NCBI GenBank assembly: GCA_020310875.1
Contig: CM035423.1
Span: 139,571,748 to 139,635,747, forward strand
Direction: 5' to 3'
Source of the DNA: Ceratopteris richardii
Taxonomy: Eukaryota > Streptophyta > Polypodiopsida > Polypodiales > Pteridaceae
DNA: 64,000 nt
The notes beneath the pieces were generated by a model, which saw only the letters and a list, made by a program, of their open reading frames with translations, was not told the DNA's origin and searched no databases. This document shows, piece by piece, positions 9,539 through 18,584 of the stretch (position 1 is the stretch's first letter; each line of letters starts with the position of its first letter). The position numbers and the translations under genes were made by a program.

Positions 9539-9984
9539 TGAGAGAACAAGGATTACGACCACCACATGCTTGAGAGATGACTCTCCTCCCAACCAAATGC
9601 CTCTATATATAGCTCTCTCCAGGGGACTGCCTTCTTGGGCAGGTGGATACTAACCATCCATGTGTCAGCCATGTAACTACATGTGCGCCAAGTGTCCCAG
9701 TTAACTCAAGTTAACTCAAGTGGATGCTTCTAGAAGGCTCTAGATCTCTTTGGGCAAAATACTCTCCCCATGTCTCTCATGGGGATTGAACCCAAGACCT
9801 CTTCCTTCACATCCTTGAGACTTAACCACTAAGCTAAGTGGATCACTTGTTCACAAGAGCACAAGACCTCCTAGTAAGTCTAAACTTGAGATCTTTGGTC
9901 ATACACACGGATGACCAAACGGTGTCCGATTTCAGATCTGTCTAAACCGGCCAGACCCTTGGATCGTAGACTTACTTTATTACA
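9539..9984 (-). repeat. LTR of TRIM-1 (5' LTR in element orientation)
   Basis: 446 bp, paired with 8114-8557. It carries the better preserved tRNA-like boxes (9782-9836) and TATATATAG at about 9604-9613. Confidence 0.9.
9782..9836 (-). promoter_or_regulatory. tRNA-like Pol III A and B boxes within the TRIM-1 LTR
   Basis: On the minus strand TAGCTTAGTGG (9836-9826) fits the A-box consensus TRGCNNAGTGG. GGTTCAATCCC (9792-9782) fits the B-box consensus GGTTCRANTCC. They are 33 bases apart, as in tRNA genes and tRNA-derived SINEs, and the bases between resemble SINE heads. The other LTR has the same B box (8365-8355) and a damaged A box. Pol III activity is inferred from these matches only. Confidence 0.65.
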
Positions 9985-10306
9985 GTCACAATAATTTTTT
10001 TAGTGGTCTTCTTGTTGTCATAGGCAACTCCTGTGAGTGCTTCTCGCTTAGGCATTCTAATCATGAGTTTCCTATGCTCTACTTCATATGTATTAAAGTT
10101 TTCAGGAACCTCAAATAGAGATTCTCCCTCTTCTGGTGGGAGTTCTCTCTTCTTTCTATTCTTGCCTTCATTGTTAATGGTTACCTGTGTGGTCAACCTC
10201 AGATCATTAATAAGCTATTTTCTTCCTTGAGGATGATCTTCTACTAAGTATAGGTATTCCTCTTCTAATGCACAAAAGAGATTCATAATGATTGATTCTA
10301 AGTGTG
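9985..10306 (-). pseudogene. Gypsy-1 linker between protease and reverse transcriptase
   Basis: The minus strand encodes TTQVTINNEG..KKRELPPEEGESLFEVPENF followed by MIRMPKREAL..AYDNKKTTKK. This matches 36.49-36.69 kb of Gypsy-3 and leads into RT beyond TRIM-1. A further acidic stretch lies at 10306-10200. Gypsy-2 interrupts it at about 10306/10307 and the match resumes at 20993. Confidence 0.85.
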
Positions 10307-11187
10307 TGTTGCAGAGCTAAGAAGAGCAAAAAGCAGAGAAAAAGACGGGCCCCAAAATTTTTCCGATTCGGACACTTTATTTTTGTACCATAACCATTTT
10401 GTAACATATTTTCTAATGTAAATGCACTAGAGGAGTCCTCTAGATGCATACCCTTGGAGATTAGTAGCTTACCCATGTAAAGTAGGAAATTAACCTTTTA
10501 GTGAATAAAGTGCCGATCTCTTGTGTGAAAGGACCATTTTTAGGGCACATGTATATAAGTCAATTTGTGACTCTTTGTAAAGACTTTTTTCCATTGTGAG
10601 AATCAAGAGCACATAGTTTCGAATTTGTGTCTTCTCCTCTCTGTATCATCTTCTTTGTGAGCTTGTGTGCATGTGTGATGCTTGAAAAGAGTGTTTGGAA
10701 GTGTTGTCTATCCATGAAAGTGCTTGTTTGCTATTGTTAAGGTGTGTGTGAAGTGTAGGAAGTGCTCAAGTGTAGGAAGGTCATTCCTGCGACTCAGTAT
10801 TTTGCTCATAACTTGAAGCAGAAGTGTTAGAATTGAGTGAAAAGACCACCATTGGATGCGTCTTCTCAAGGGCTTCGAAACAAACCTGCTATTCACTATA
10901 TTCAGAGTTTGGAGCTGAGAGAAAAGCTCGATTTACTGTTGGCTACTGCTCCAAGTATCGTGACATCTCAACAGATCCCTGAACCTTGTTTGGAATAGAC
11001 TTAGACTTATTTACACTCTTTGGGAAGCTCATTTGCATTGATCATCATTTGAATGCATGTCTTCATACACTCAGCTAGGTTTTGATACTCCTCGGATTGA
11101 TAAATAAGGCGTGAATCCCCACTATATGCACTTGAGGGGGATCGAGGTATAGTCTCTTTCTGCACAAGTCCCTAAGTTGGTACTTAG
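10307..11187 (+). repeat. 5' LTR of Gypsy-2
   Basis: About 881 bp, co-linear with 20110-20992 with scattered differences. It contains ATGTATATAAG at about 10550-10560 as a TATA candidate. The 3' boundary is where similarity between the LTRs stops (TACTTAG). A CA-ended alternative is 11196. Confidence 0.88.
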
Positions 11188-11201
11188 GTACACACATTTT
11201 T

Positions 11202-11219
11202 TGGCGCCGTTGCCAGGGA
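11202..11219 (+). other. Primer-binding site of Gypsy-2
   Basis: TGGCGCCGTTGCCAGGGA differs by one base from the TGGCGCCGTTGCCGGGGA site typical of plant Tat/Athila-type Gypsy elements. Confidence 0.85.
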
Positions 11220-11305
11220 AGTCGAATCAAACCGAGGCATTCGTGTGATGGTAAGTAGCTCTTAGCAATGAAGCGAGTAGAGGAGTTGTGAATTTCTCTT
11301 CTTTG

Positions 11306-11466
11306 GTAAGTCACACTCATCTGCACTTACTACTTGTCGCTCTTGGAGTGTGTGTAGTGAGTTGATAGTCTAGGGAAGTGAGTGGAGTGAGTAGAGTAGG
11401 AGGAAGAAGGGAGTAGGTTAGGAAGGTAGAGTAGCTTTCAACCTTGGTTCTTGTAGTCTTTTTTAG
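11306..11466 (+). other. Candidate leader intron of Gypsy-2
   Basis: A donor-like GGTAAGTC (GT at 11306-11307) and an acceptor-like TCTTTTTTAG (AG at 11465-11466) frame 161 bp. Gypsy-4 has the same pair in the same place (54628-54754). The segment contains TGTGTGTAGTGAG and GGAGTGAG-type repeats. Splicing is a hypothesis from the signals only. Confidence 0.35.
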
Positions 11467-11534
11467 TTAAGATGAATTTTCAAAAGTCAAAAACCAAAAA
11501 ATTTTGTCTTCAACAAGTCATTTGTCTCAAAGAA

Positions 11535-12480
11535 AGTATCGCGAGCGTTAGAGATCCATTATCGCGATCGGGGAGCAAGGATTTTGAGTTGTGCAGACGA
11601 GAAAAAGTTGTAGAGGAGTTGGAGAGTAGCTCCCAAGGTAACCATAACCATCTTCTACTCATAAAATCTGGTGGAATCTAGCAACACAGTCAAATAGCCT
11701 GCGACAAGTATCGTGAGAGAGGATTTAAGGGGTGAAGAAGTTCTTTTTGTGATTCAAGCTTATGCAATTAAACTCCAAAGAAACTTGCTAAAAATTGAAA
11801 AAATGTCAAGTATCGTGTTCTCCCGCGATTGAGATATCATGATATCTGGATAACATGAACTCCTGTGGTCGAGTATCGCGATACTTACATTGGTCACATA
11901 TCGAGTATTGTTGAGAAATCCTCATGATACTAGTCACATATCATCTATGGTGAATTTCTGTTCGGGATACCTGACGGACATCGTGTATCGTTGAACTTTT
12001 CGCGATACCTGGTGGATATCGAGTATCATTGGGAAAGTTCTCGCGATACTTCTGAAATATCGAGTATCGTGGGACAGTGAAAACGATATTTTCCCAGTAT
12101 CGACTATCGTGGAAATTCTCTTAGTCGAGTATCGTGTATTGTGAATTTTTTATCGCGATACCTGTTGCATATCGTGTATCGTGGAGGTTGCTTTTCGCGA
12201 TTTTTGTGGAAGATCGAGTATCGTGAAGTTCCTAGTATCAAGTATCGTTGATTGGCTCGCGATATTGGTTCAAGTATCGTGTATCGTGCTATGCCAGTCA
12301 AGTATCGTGTATCGTGATCTGTCTAGTTGGTCGAGTATCGTGTATCGTGATCTGTCTAGTTGGTCGAGTATCGTGTATCGTGTGGGTCAAATATCGAGTA
12401 TCGTGGCATTTTTCCAGTCACCCAAATATCGAGTATCATGGAATTCTTTTGGTTCAAGTATCATGTATCATGGATTCATT
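11535..12480 (+). repeat. ATCG-rich repeat leader of Gypsy-2
   Basis: Dozens of short variants of GAGTATCGTGTATCGTG are interspersed with the palindrome TATCGCGATA(C) (for example near 11872 and 12149). Within 12300-12400 a roughly 39 bp unit is tandemly repeated (GTCTAGTTGGTCGAGTATCG). There is no consistent coding frame; frames here are incidental. The same kind of leader occurs in Gypsy-4 and, with a different unit, in Gypsy-3. Confidence 0.9.
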
Positions 12481-12581
12481 GTAAGTCTTTAGTCAACCAA
12501 ATATTTCCTAGAACTCAGAACCTCAGTAAAGAACTCTAGGAGCAGAAGGTTGGCTAAATTAGACTAGAATTCTTCAATTGA

Positions 12582-14430
12582 ATGAACCTAAGATCCGGAA
12601 GAACCCTAGGGAGTCGAAGAAGTGTGATTTCTTCTGTAGGAAGTGTAGCCGAACCAAGTAGTCATTCACATTTTTATGAAACCTTGAGGGAGTCTGAGGA
12701 AGAAATTCTCATGGCTTCAGAGGATATGTAGAATTCTGTACCAATAATTGGCATGATGTCAATTATTGAGGGTGAATATCGGATATCTTTAGAATATGTG
12801 AACACCAACCAACACGGGATACCTATCTACCTAGATGGGCTAAACCGATCAGTGGCCAGACTAAAGAAAGCTATAGACGCTTACATAGTACCTAGGCCTG
12901 TAGTTAAATATGCAGGAGGGTTCTATATGGACAAAAGAGATATTCAGTATGTAGTTACGGAACACCCTGAAAGCATCAATGAACAAGGGGAAGAAAGCAA
13001 TGCCCACAACCTTAATGAAGAGGGACATGAAGAGCAGGTAACCAACCCTAGAGGGAGATCCACGGTTGTCAGGGTTTGGAGAGGAGACCTAGTTCCCCAA
13101 GATGATTCCCTAATGGATTTCTATTTGATCAATGGGATGGAACATCTTCTCAGAGCCCACTCTTCGTTATGGGAAGTGGCCAATAACCCAATCACCATCT
13201 ATGAGTTACAAGATCCTGAACTCCCGACCATTATCATGTATTTGGACAAAAACCAAAGGAGGTACTGGCCTTTAACGGAGTTAGAAAGAGCAGGGTTGAA
13301 ATATCAGAACATCCTAGTGTTCCCTCCCAAGGATCAAGCCACTACTTCACAGAACCCCCAAGGAACTTATCAAGATAATTCATATCAGCACTCGGGACAA
13401 ACACAACAAACGCATATTCCAGTCAGACCACATGTGCAATTCGCAACACTGGGCAATAATCCTAATTATCAGCCTCAACCACCAGTTGAACCAAGGAATA
13501 GAATTCTTGTCCCAGATAGACCACCTGTAGTAAAAGAACTAGGTATACCGATATGAAGACTAGTCTTCCCTGTAATGCCTAGCACCTGAACCAGGAAGAA
13601 GATTAAGGCTAATCCAAGTTGTCGAATGCATGAGAAACCACTATGATGGCTCTAGTGAACCTTACAATCGCATAGCTGAATTCAAGCAAGTAATCAGAGC
13701 CGAACAAGTGGAAGATTTCTTGATCCAATATGAATCTTTTGGGCTAACCCTTATAGACATGGAATTAGCATGGTTCCAACCATTAGACCCTAATAACTTT
13801 CAAAACATGGAACAAGTCTATCAAGAATTAATTGAAGAATTCACAAAGTCAGGAATCAAAAACAACTCTTCCTCATTAATCCATAGCTTTAAACAAGCTC
13901 CTACGGAATCAGTGAGATTGGTAGCAAGAAGATTCAAGCAATATGTGGATAGATGCCCTGTTGAAGAGAGACCCACTCAAAACAAAATGTTGTCATTGTT
14001 TTTGGAAGGATTAGTGAATGGATCATTAAGATCTCTGGTATATGTGAAAAGAGTTCAAACTTTGCAAGAATGTATTGACCTAGAGGACAATCTAGCATAA
14101 GACTTGAAAATACCTCAAGGTAGTGTGAAAAGTGAAGATTTCGCCAGTAGCATGTCAAACTCTAAGAACAATGTAGAGGAAATAGCCGACTTAGTAGCAA
14201 AGAAATTGAATGTTCAAGGGCCAAGGAACTACCCCAACAACCCAATGAGAGTACCCATGCTTAGGAGGTGTGTGCATTGTGGAGGTGATCACCCTTCTCA
14301 TTTGTGCACTAGGGGAGTAGTCCCACCACCTGCTTATGCTTACAATAGACCACCCATCCCGGGCCCTATGCATTATTGTAACATAGAACAAAAGTACAAA
14401 AATCACAGCACAGAAACAACCACCCTTTGA
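12582..14430 (+). pseudogene. Gypsy-2 gag, broken and shortened
   Basis: The start MNLRSGR at 12582 matches the gag start of Gypsy-4 (55689). The frame has a TAG at 12729-12731 where Gypsy-4 has CAG, a frame change between 13556 and 13630, a TAA at 14098-14100 and a final break at 14430. Recognisable parts are the N-terminal region ending ITIYELQDPE, a retrotransposon gag core (MRNHYDGSSEPYNRIAEFK to EDNLA, 13630-14100) and one CCHC knuckle (CVHCGGDHPSHLC, about 14270). The last two knuckles and the acidic region are deleted: the sequence jumps from NHST at about 14410 to the equivalent of about 58.95 kb of Gypsy-4. Confidence 0.9.
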
Positions 14431-14452
14431 GGAGTTAGAAGCAAAAGGTGAA

Positions 14453-15241
14453 TTGGAAGACTTAGTACCTGAGATGAATTCAAAAGGATTATTACAATTC
14501 GACAAGAGCGACAAGGAGTATGATAGTGTGAAGGCTTTGCCAAATTACACAGGGGAATACGAACATAATTCTGAATTATATTGCATTCCCTCAATAAGCA
14601 AAAAAGAGCAGAACCCATCAATCCAAACATTGGATATCATACAACATCTTAGAAAGGTAAAAATCCCTTGTACTCTGACATTGGAAGAACTTTTGAAGAT
14701 AAAACCACATTTGAAGGAGAAGCTAACTAGTCAATTGGAGACCAAGTCAGAAGAGAAGGAGATGCCTGATGAAGTGACCACAGTCAAAATCCCAGTCGAT
14801 AAGGTTGGAGATTTCAGCGAGGGAGATGAAGGAAACACATGCCTTCCAATTACTTATGGGGGTTACACCACTAAAGCTATCCTAGATTCTGGGGCTAGGG
14901 TAGGAATCGCGACTAAAGAAATATGGGAGAAATGGGGAAAACCCGCTTTAAGACCAACACCCATGAAGATACAAATGGCAGACGGACACACTGAACGGCC
15001 CTTGGGATTATTGGAAAGAGTAACTTTTACCACCTGCGGAGTTGAATTTGAGCACACCTTAGCGATCTGTCAATTTGAAAGGGCTAGCAATTATGAGATG
15101 GTACTTGGAAGACCCTTCATGAGACAGCTGAAGGTAGTGCAAGATTGGGGAAAAGACGCGGTATACTTACAACACGAAGGAACCCCGACCATAATAAATC
15201 TCCACACATTTACATATCAAGATGTGTCCAGACATCTGTAA
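14453..15241 (+). pseudogene. Gypsy-2 C-terminal gag linker and retropepsin 1
   Basis: A frame of 262 codons containing YTGEYEHNSELYCIPSI, the LEELLKIKPHLK stretch, then the protease: ILDSGARVGIAT active site and the EMVLGRPFMRQL flap/psi-loop segment near the end. The protease itself looks complete, but the ORF is cut off from gag by the upstream deletion and frame changes. It ends at YQDVSRHL, where the other elements continue YQDVPP and on to the RT linker. The junction with the inverted segment lies here, at about 15230. Confidence 0.85.
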
Positions 15242-16230
15242 TGCGTGGTAATCCTTGTATGATAGTCTAGAAATCTTGAGACATAATCGAAAAGTAGTGG
15301 TCTCTATCCATAATTTTAATGGTGGCCATGAAAAGTAGTTCTGCCACTGGTTGATCGTCAAGAAACCAATGACCTCTTGCTTTAGTGATTGATTCCAAGG
15401 GAAGCAGCACGACCTCTTCCTCTTGCATAGCCTCAAAATTAGAGGATGCCATCTGCACTCAATATATACCAGTAATTAGTGGCAAGCTGGTATCAAGAAT
15501 CATCCTTCACTTATCCTTCATAAATTTGGCAACTCTTCGAGTGAATTGTGTCGTCCCTTCCCCATGTGAGAAAGGTAATACCTGGGATTTTTTTTTCATA
15601 CTTATTTATATAGTTTTTTTATGTTTGTGTCTGAAAGAAAACAGAAAAATTAATTCATAGCCGAAGCGGTTATTGAATCATTAGTTATTTTCTTTTGGAT
15701 TATTTTACAAGTGCTCTCCTATTTCCCAAGAGGGAAATGTGCTTCACTATCCTGAAGTAGAAGAAGAATGTGCCGAATGCCTCGCCTTGTAATGTGGCCC
15801 TATTATGCATACTTTGGACTCTTGTAACTCCAGATGTGTGCAACCCGAATTATTTGGTCGATGTATACAGATTGTTTTGCCTGTCGGTATCCAAATCTGC
15901 TTTATGCCACTGGGACAGACTGTGTCTCCAGCATTCTTGGTGAATGTAGTGCTTCTCATGTTGTACCTCAGGCTCGTCCGCTTTTTGACTCCTTGAAAGT
16001 GGTTTGTTTCGTATTTCTGCTTATGTAATGTCCTGTGGATTTTTGTTTTCTGTTGCTTCGCCTTCAGGTCGTATTGATTCTCCTTGTGTCTTGACCTGTC
16101 CTTTTTGGTGATTGTCACTTGGGCACATGACTTGGGAATCCATATTTGCATTTGGGCCAGCTGGGCGGCTATCACCTTCTTCGAAATCCATAATCTAGCA
16201 ATTCTTTGTGGACCTGGGTGTCCCATGTGA
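15242..16230 (-). pseudogene. Inverted segment of Gypsy-2: post-integrase tail and start of 3' ORF
   Basis: On the minus strand 16226-15747 reads as a basic stretch with QIWIPKS and QIWIPTGK, resembling the WVPK repeats downstream of protease 2 in Gypsy-3 (40.3-40.7 kb). Then 15458-15267 reads ARGHWFLDDQPV...DRDHYFSIMSQDF, resembling SHWFSDVARPL...WGRYHFFTREF at 41.16-41.28 kb. The order is therefore that of Gypsy-3 but flipped relative to the rest of Gypsy-2, in place of the missing RT-integrase region. Bases 15242-15750 contain T-rich, possibly intronic stretches. Similarity is modest and judged by eye. Confidence 0.6.
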
Positions 16231-17867
16231 CTTGCATTCTTATTCTGTTGTTGTTTCCGATGTCGATAGTAGTTCTATTGTTGAAGATATGCCGTCACTT
16301 GATCTTTTCTGATCCAAGCCTATCTAGAGGGTTGGCATTGATGCATTCCTACGACTTCCAATATACCTGTGAGATTTTTAGAGATGCACCCAAGTGATGA
16401 ATACGCTCCAGTCTGTATCAGATAAGCCATCAATATCGGAAGCAAGAGTGCTCGACAAAGTGGGTACATGGAAAACAATTCGATTCACTCATGAAGTAAT
16501 CAACAGAGCTTTTGGATGGAGCCAAGATGGCCTCACTAATGTCAAGGATGAATGTCATGATCCAAAAAAGAGAAACTTTCTAGAAATCAACAGGATAGAT
16601 ATAGAAGAAGCGGTTCGATTGGTACACCAACATTTTTGTTTTCCTAGTATGCATAGATATACAACACCTCAGAAAATCGTCATGCAATTGCTTTCCCATG
16701 CAATGAGGCAAGTGGGAAATCAAGTAAATATGACTCTGTATATTCAAGATCGCCTGTTTGAAGCTAAGAAGAAGTCAACGGAAATTTTTGAACGGAAGCT
16801 CAACATTGACTGTGTTGATTTATGAGGCACTTGAAATGAAAGATTGCTTACGCTTGATGCCAACCTCAACCGAGATGGCAAAATATGTAAAGTCAGCTAC
16901 CGTGCCAAAGAAAAAGAAAACAATAATTTCCATTGAAGAAGTGGGAACCAGTTCAAAGAAACCCATGAGAGGGACTAAATGCATTGGAGAGGAAGCAACC
17001 CAAGAGACACCACAATCAAAGAGGACACATACATTACCAAAGATTCCTATGACACAACAACCAGTCACAAAAAGGGACCTCTCCGCAACTCTAGAAGAGA
17101 TGCATATGTATATACAGGGCCAAGTTAATCTAAATGTTCAAGGACATCAATACAGACAGACAAGCCAAGGAAGGCAACAAAAGACTAAAGAACACACCCC
17201 AAAACAAACCGCTAGATATAAAGAACTGGGATTAGAAGATTCGAGCTCTAATGAGGAATCTAGCCCTAAGAAAGACACCTTAGACACTGACATAAGAATG
17301 GAAATGAACAATGAGGAATGAACAGAGATAAACCAGGTCGAAGTCACACCTAACAATCAACAATCAAAGGTACAACACCACGAAGAATCCACTCAACATG
17401 TTCACATCATTCAATTGAACGATAAGTCAAAAATCAGTATAAAGGAAGCTCCAATCACAAATAAAGATGCAGTGCCACCTGTAAAAGAGGAAATACAAAC
17501 ACACATAGAAACAGAAGGGTGTTTACCACAAAATATAGAGCAAATTGTGATTGAAGTCCCTGATGATACACCACAAGGCAAGATTGACCACAGGGAGGTT
17601 GAGCCACGGATACAACTCCATATCCGGCAGCCCCATGATACGACGTTACTTGTGGCACAGGGGAAAGATGTTACCACGGTTGAAGAACCTAGCATCCCTA
17701 CCACATGGCTAAATGTTGATGTTACTCAATTGAAACCCATCGTCAAGCAGATGATACAAACAGCTATGGATACGCAACAACAGATGATGGAAACAGATGC
17801 TGATTATGACAAGGCCATGTGGGAAAAGAATCAATTTCAAGTAATGAGAGAGCAACTATCGGCATAG
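16231..17867 (+). pseudogene. Gypsy-2 3' ORF, N-terminal part (unknown function)
   Basis: Open pieces 16394-16825, 16758-17321 and 17415-17867 form an almost continuous coding region interrupted by a frame change near 16800 and TGA/TAG stops at 17319 and 17865. The first piece (TIRFTHEVINRAFGWSQDG; MQLLSHAMRQVGNQVNM) looks like a folded alpha-helical domain placed like PPKKIWFSLYLADAFDL of Gypsy-3. I suspect a relation to the third-ORF proteins of Athila-type elements but cannot confirm it. The following part is low-complexity, Lys/Glu/Thr-rich and probably unstructured. I do not recognise a known enzyme motif. Confidence 0.6.
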
Positions 17868-18584
17868 CTGATTCAGGCCCAACAAGATGTTTCAGCAAAA
17901 GAAAAAGAAATACTTGAAGTCAAAGGACAATGCACTACATTAATGGAGCAGAATCACAAACTCCAGGAACAACTGATAGAATCATAAACTCCAGGAACAA
18001 CTGATAGAATCACAAAGACAATATGAAGCAAATGAAGCAGACAAAGAGAGGATAAAAGCTAGAAGCAGTCTGCTAGAAACACAGCTCAAATTATGGAGGA
18101 AAACGATAATCTACGCAACAGGAATAAAGAGCTGATGAAAGCACTGCTTTATGATCAACCTATCGAGAAACAAGAGCCCACAACAACTGAACAAAAAGAA
18201 TTGAATGACCAAATAACAAAATATGCTGATTTGCTGAAACAGGAGCACGCTCTCAAACAAGAATGGGAAAGGAGGTACATTAACAAAACCAATGAGCTCA
18301 AGAAATAGCTATACACTGCCAACACAAAACTTGCAGTGAGCTACAGTGAAAATATGGATCAGGTAGCAGAGATCGGTAATGAGCTACTTGCGGGAAAAGA
18401 TGTACTCCGGGCAGCTCTTCAAGAAGTTAAAGAGAAGACTGAACGTCTTGCACAATTAGAAACTAAAGCAGAACAAAAAGTATCCATCGGGACACCAGTA
18501 GAGCCACGACCAGAGAATCCTACTGACAAGGTAGAGGTACGTCCTCTATCTCCCCCGATCTATAATTCTCCAATAAAAGAGTAG
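17868..18584 (+). pseudogene. Gypsy-2 3' ORF, coiled-coil part
   Basis: Gln/Glu/Lys/Leu-rich helices (EKEILEVKGQC..LMEQNHKLQEQL, then NDNLRNRNKELMKAL and EVKEKTERLAQLETKAEQ) form a long predicted coiled coil. A 28 bp tandem duplication (17958-17985 and 17986-18013) shifts the frame and creates a stop. TAG stops are at 18306 and 18582. The frame is the same as that of 16758-17867 and 18585-19697, so the whole once formed one large ORF of nearly 1000 codons. Gypsy-3 has a matching coiled coil at 43.25-43.9 kb. Confidence 0.7.

Larger units (their letters stand above)
8114..9984 (-). mobile_element. TRIM-1: short non-autonomous LTR retrotransposon with tRNA-like boxes
   Basis: Two LTRs (8114-8557 and 9539-9984) begin TG and end CA on the given strand and enclose 981 bp with no long frame. 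The flanking duplication GTCAC (8109-8113 and 9985-9989) is exact. Orientation is inferred to be minus. On that strand the sequence next to the LTR at 8557 reads as a coding-like TTCGAGGAC segment, then a purine tract, then TGTAATA, resembling the 3' end of Tekay-type chromoviral Gypsy elements. No clear primer-binding site was seen. It is probably a deletion derivative mobilised by a chromovirus. It sits inside Gypsy-1. Confidence 0.88.

Noticed and set aside
10302..10306. Target site duplication for Gypsy-2
   Set aside because: The bases before 10307 (GTGTG) are not found after 20992, and the 3' LTR seems to lack its final CA, so no duplication can be claimed.
12248..12480. Regular short repeats resembling a CRISPR array
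   Set aside because: Units are only 10-20 bp, variable and without unique spacers of constant length, and they lie in the leader of a plant retrotransposon.
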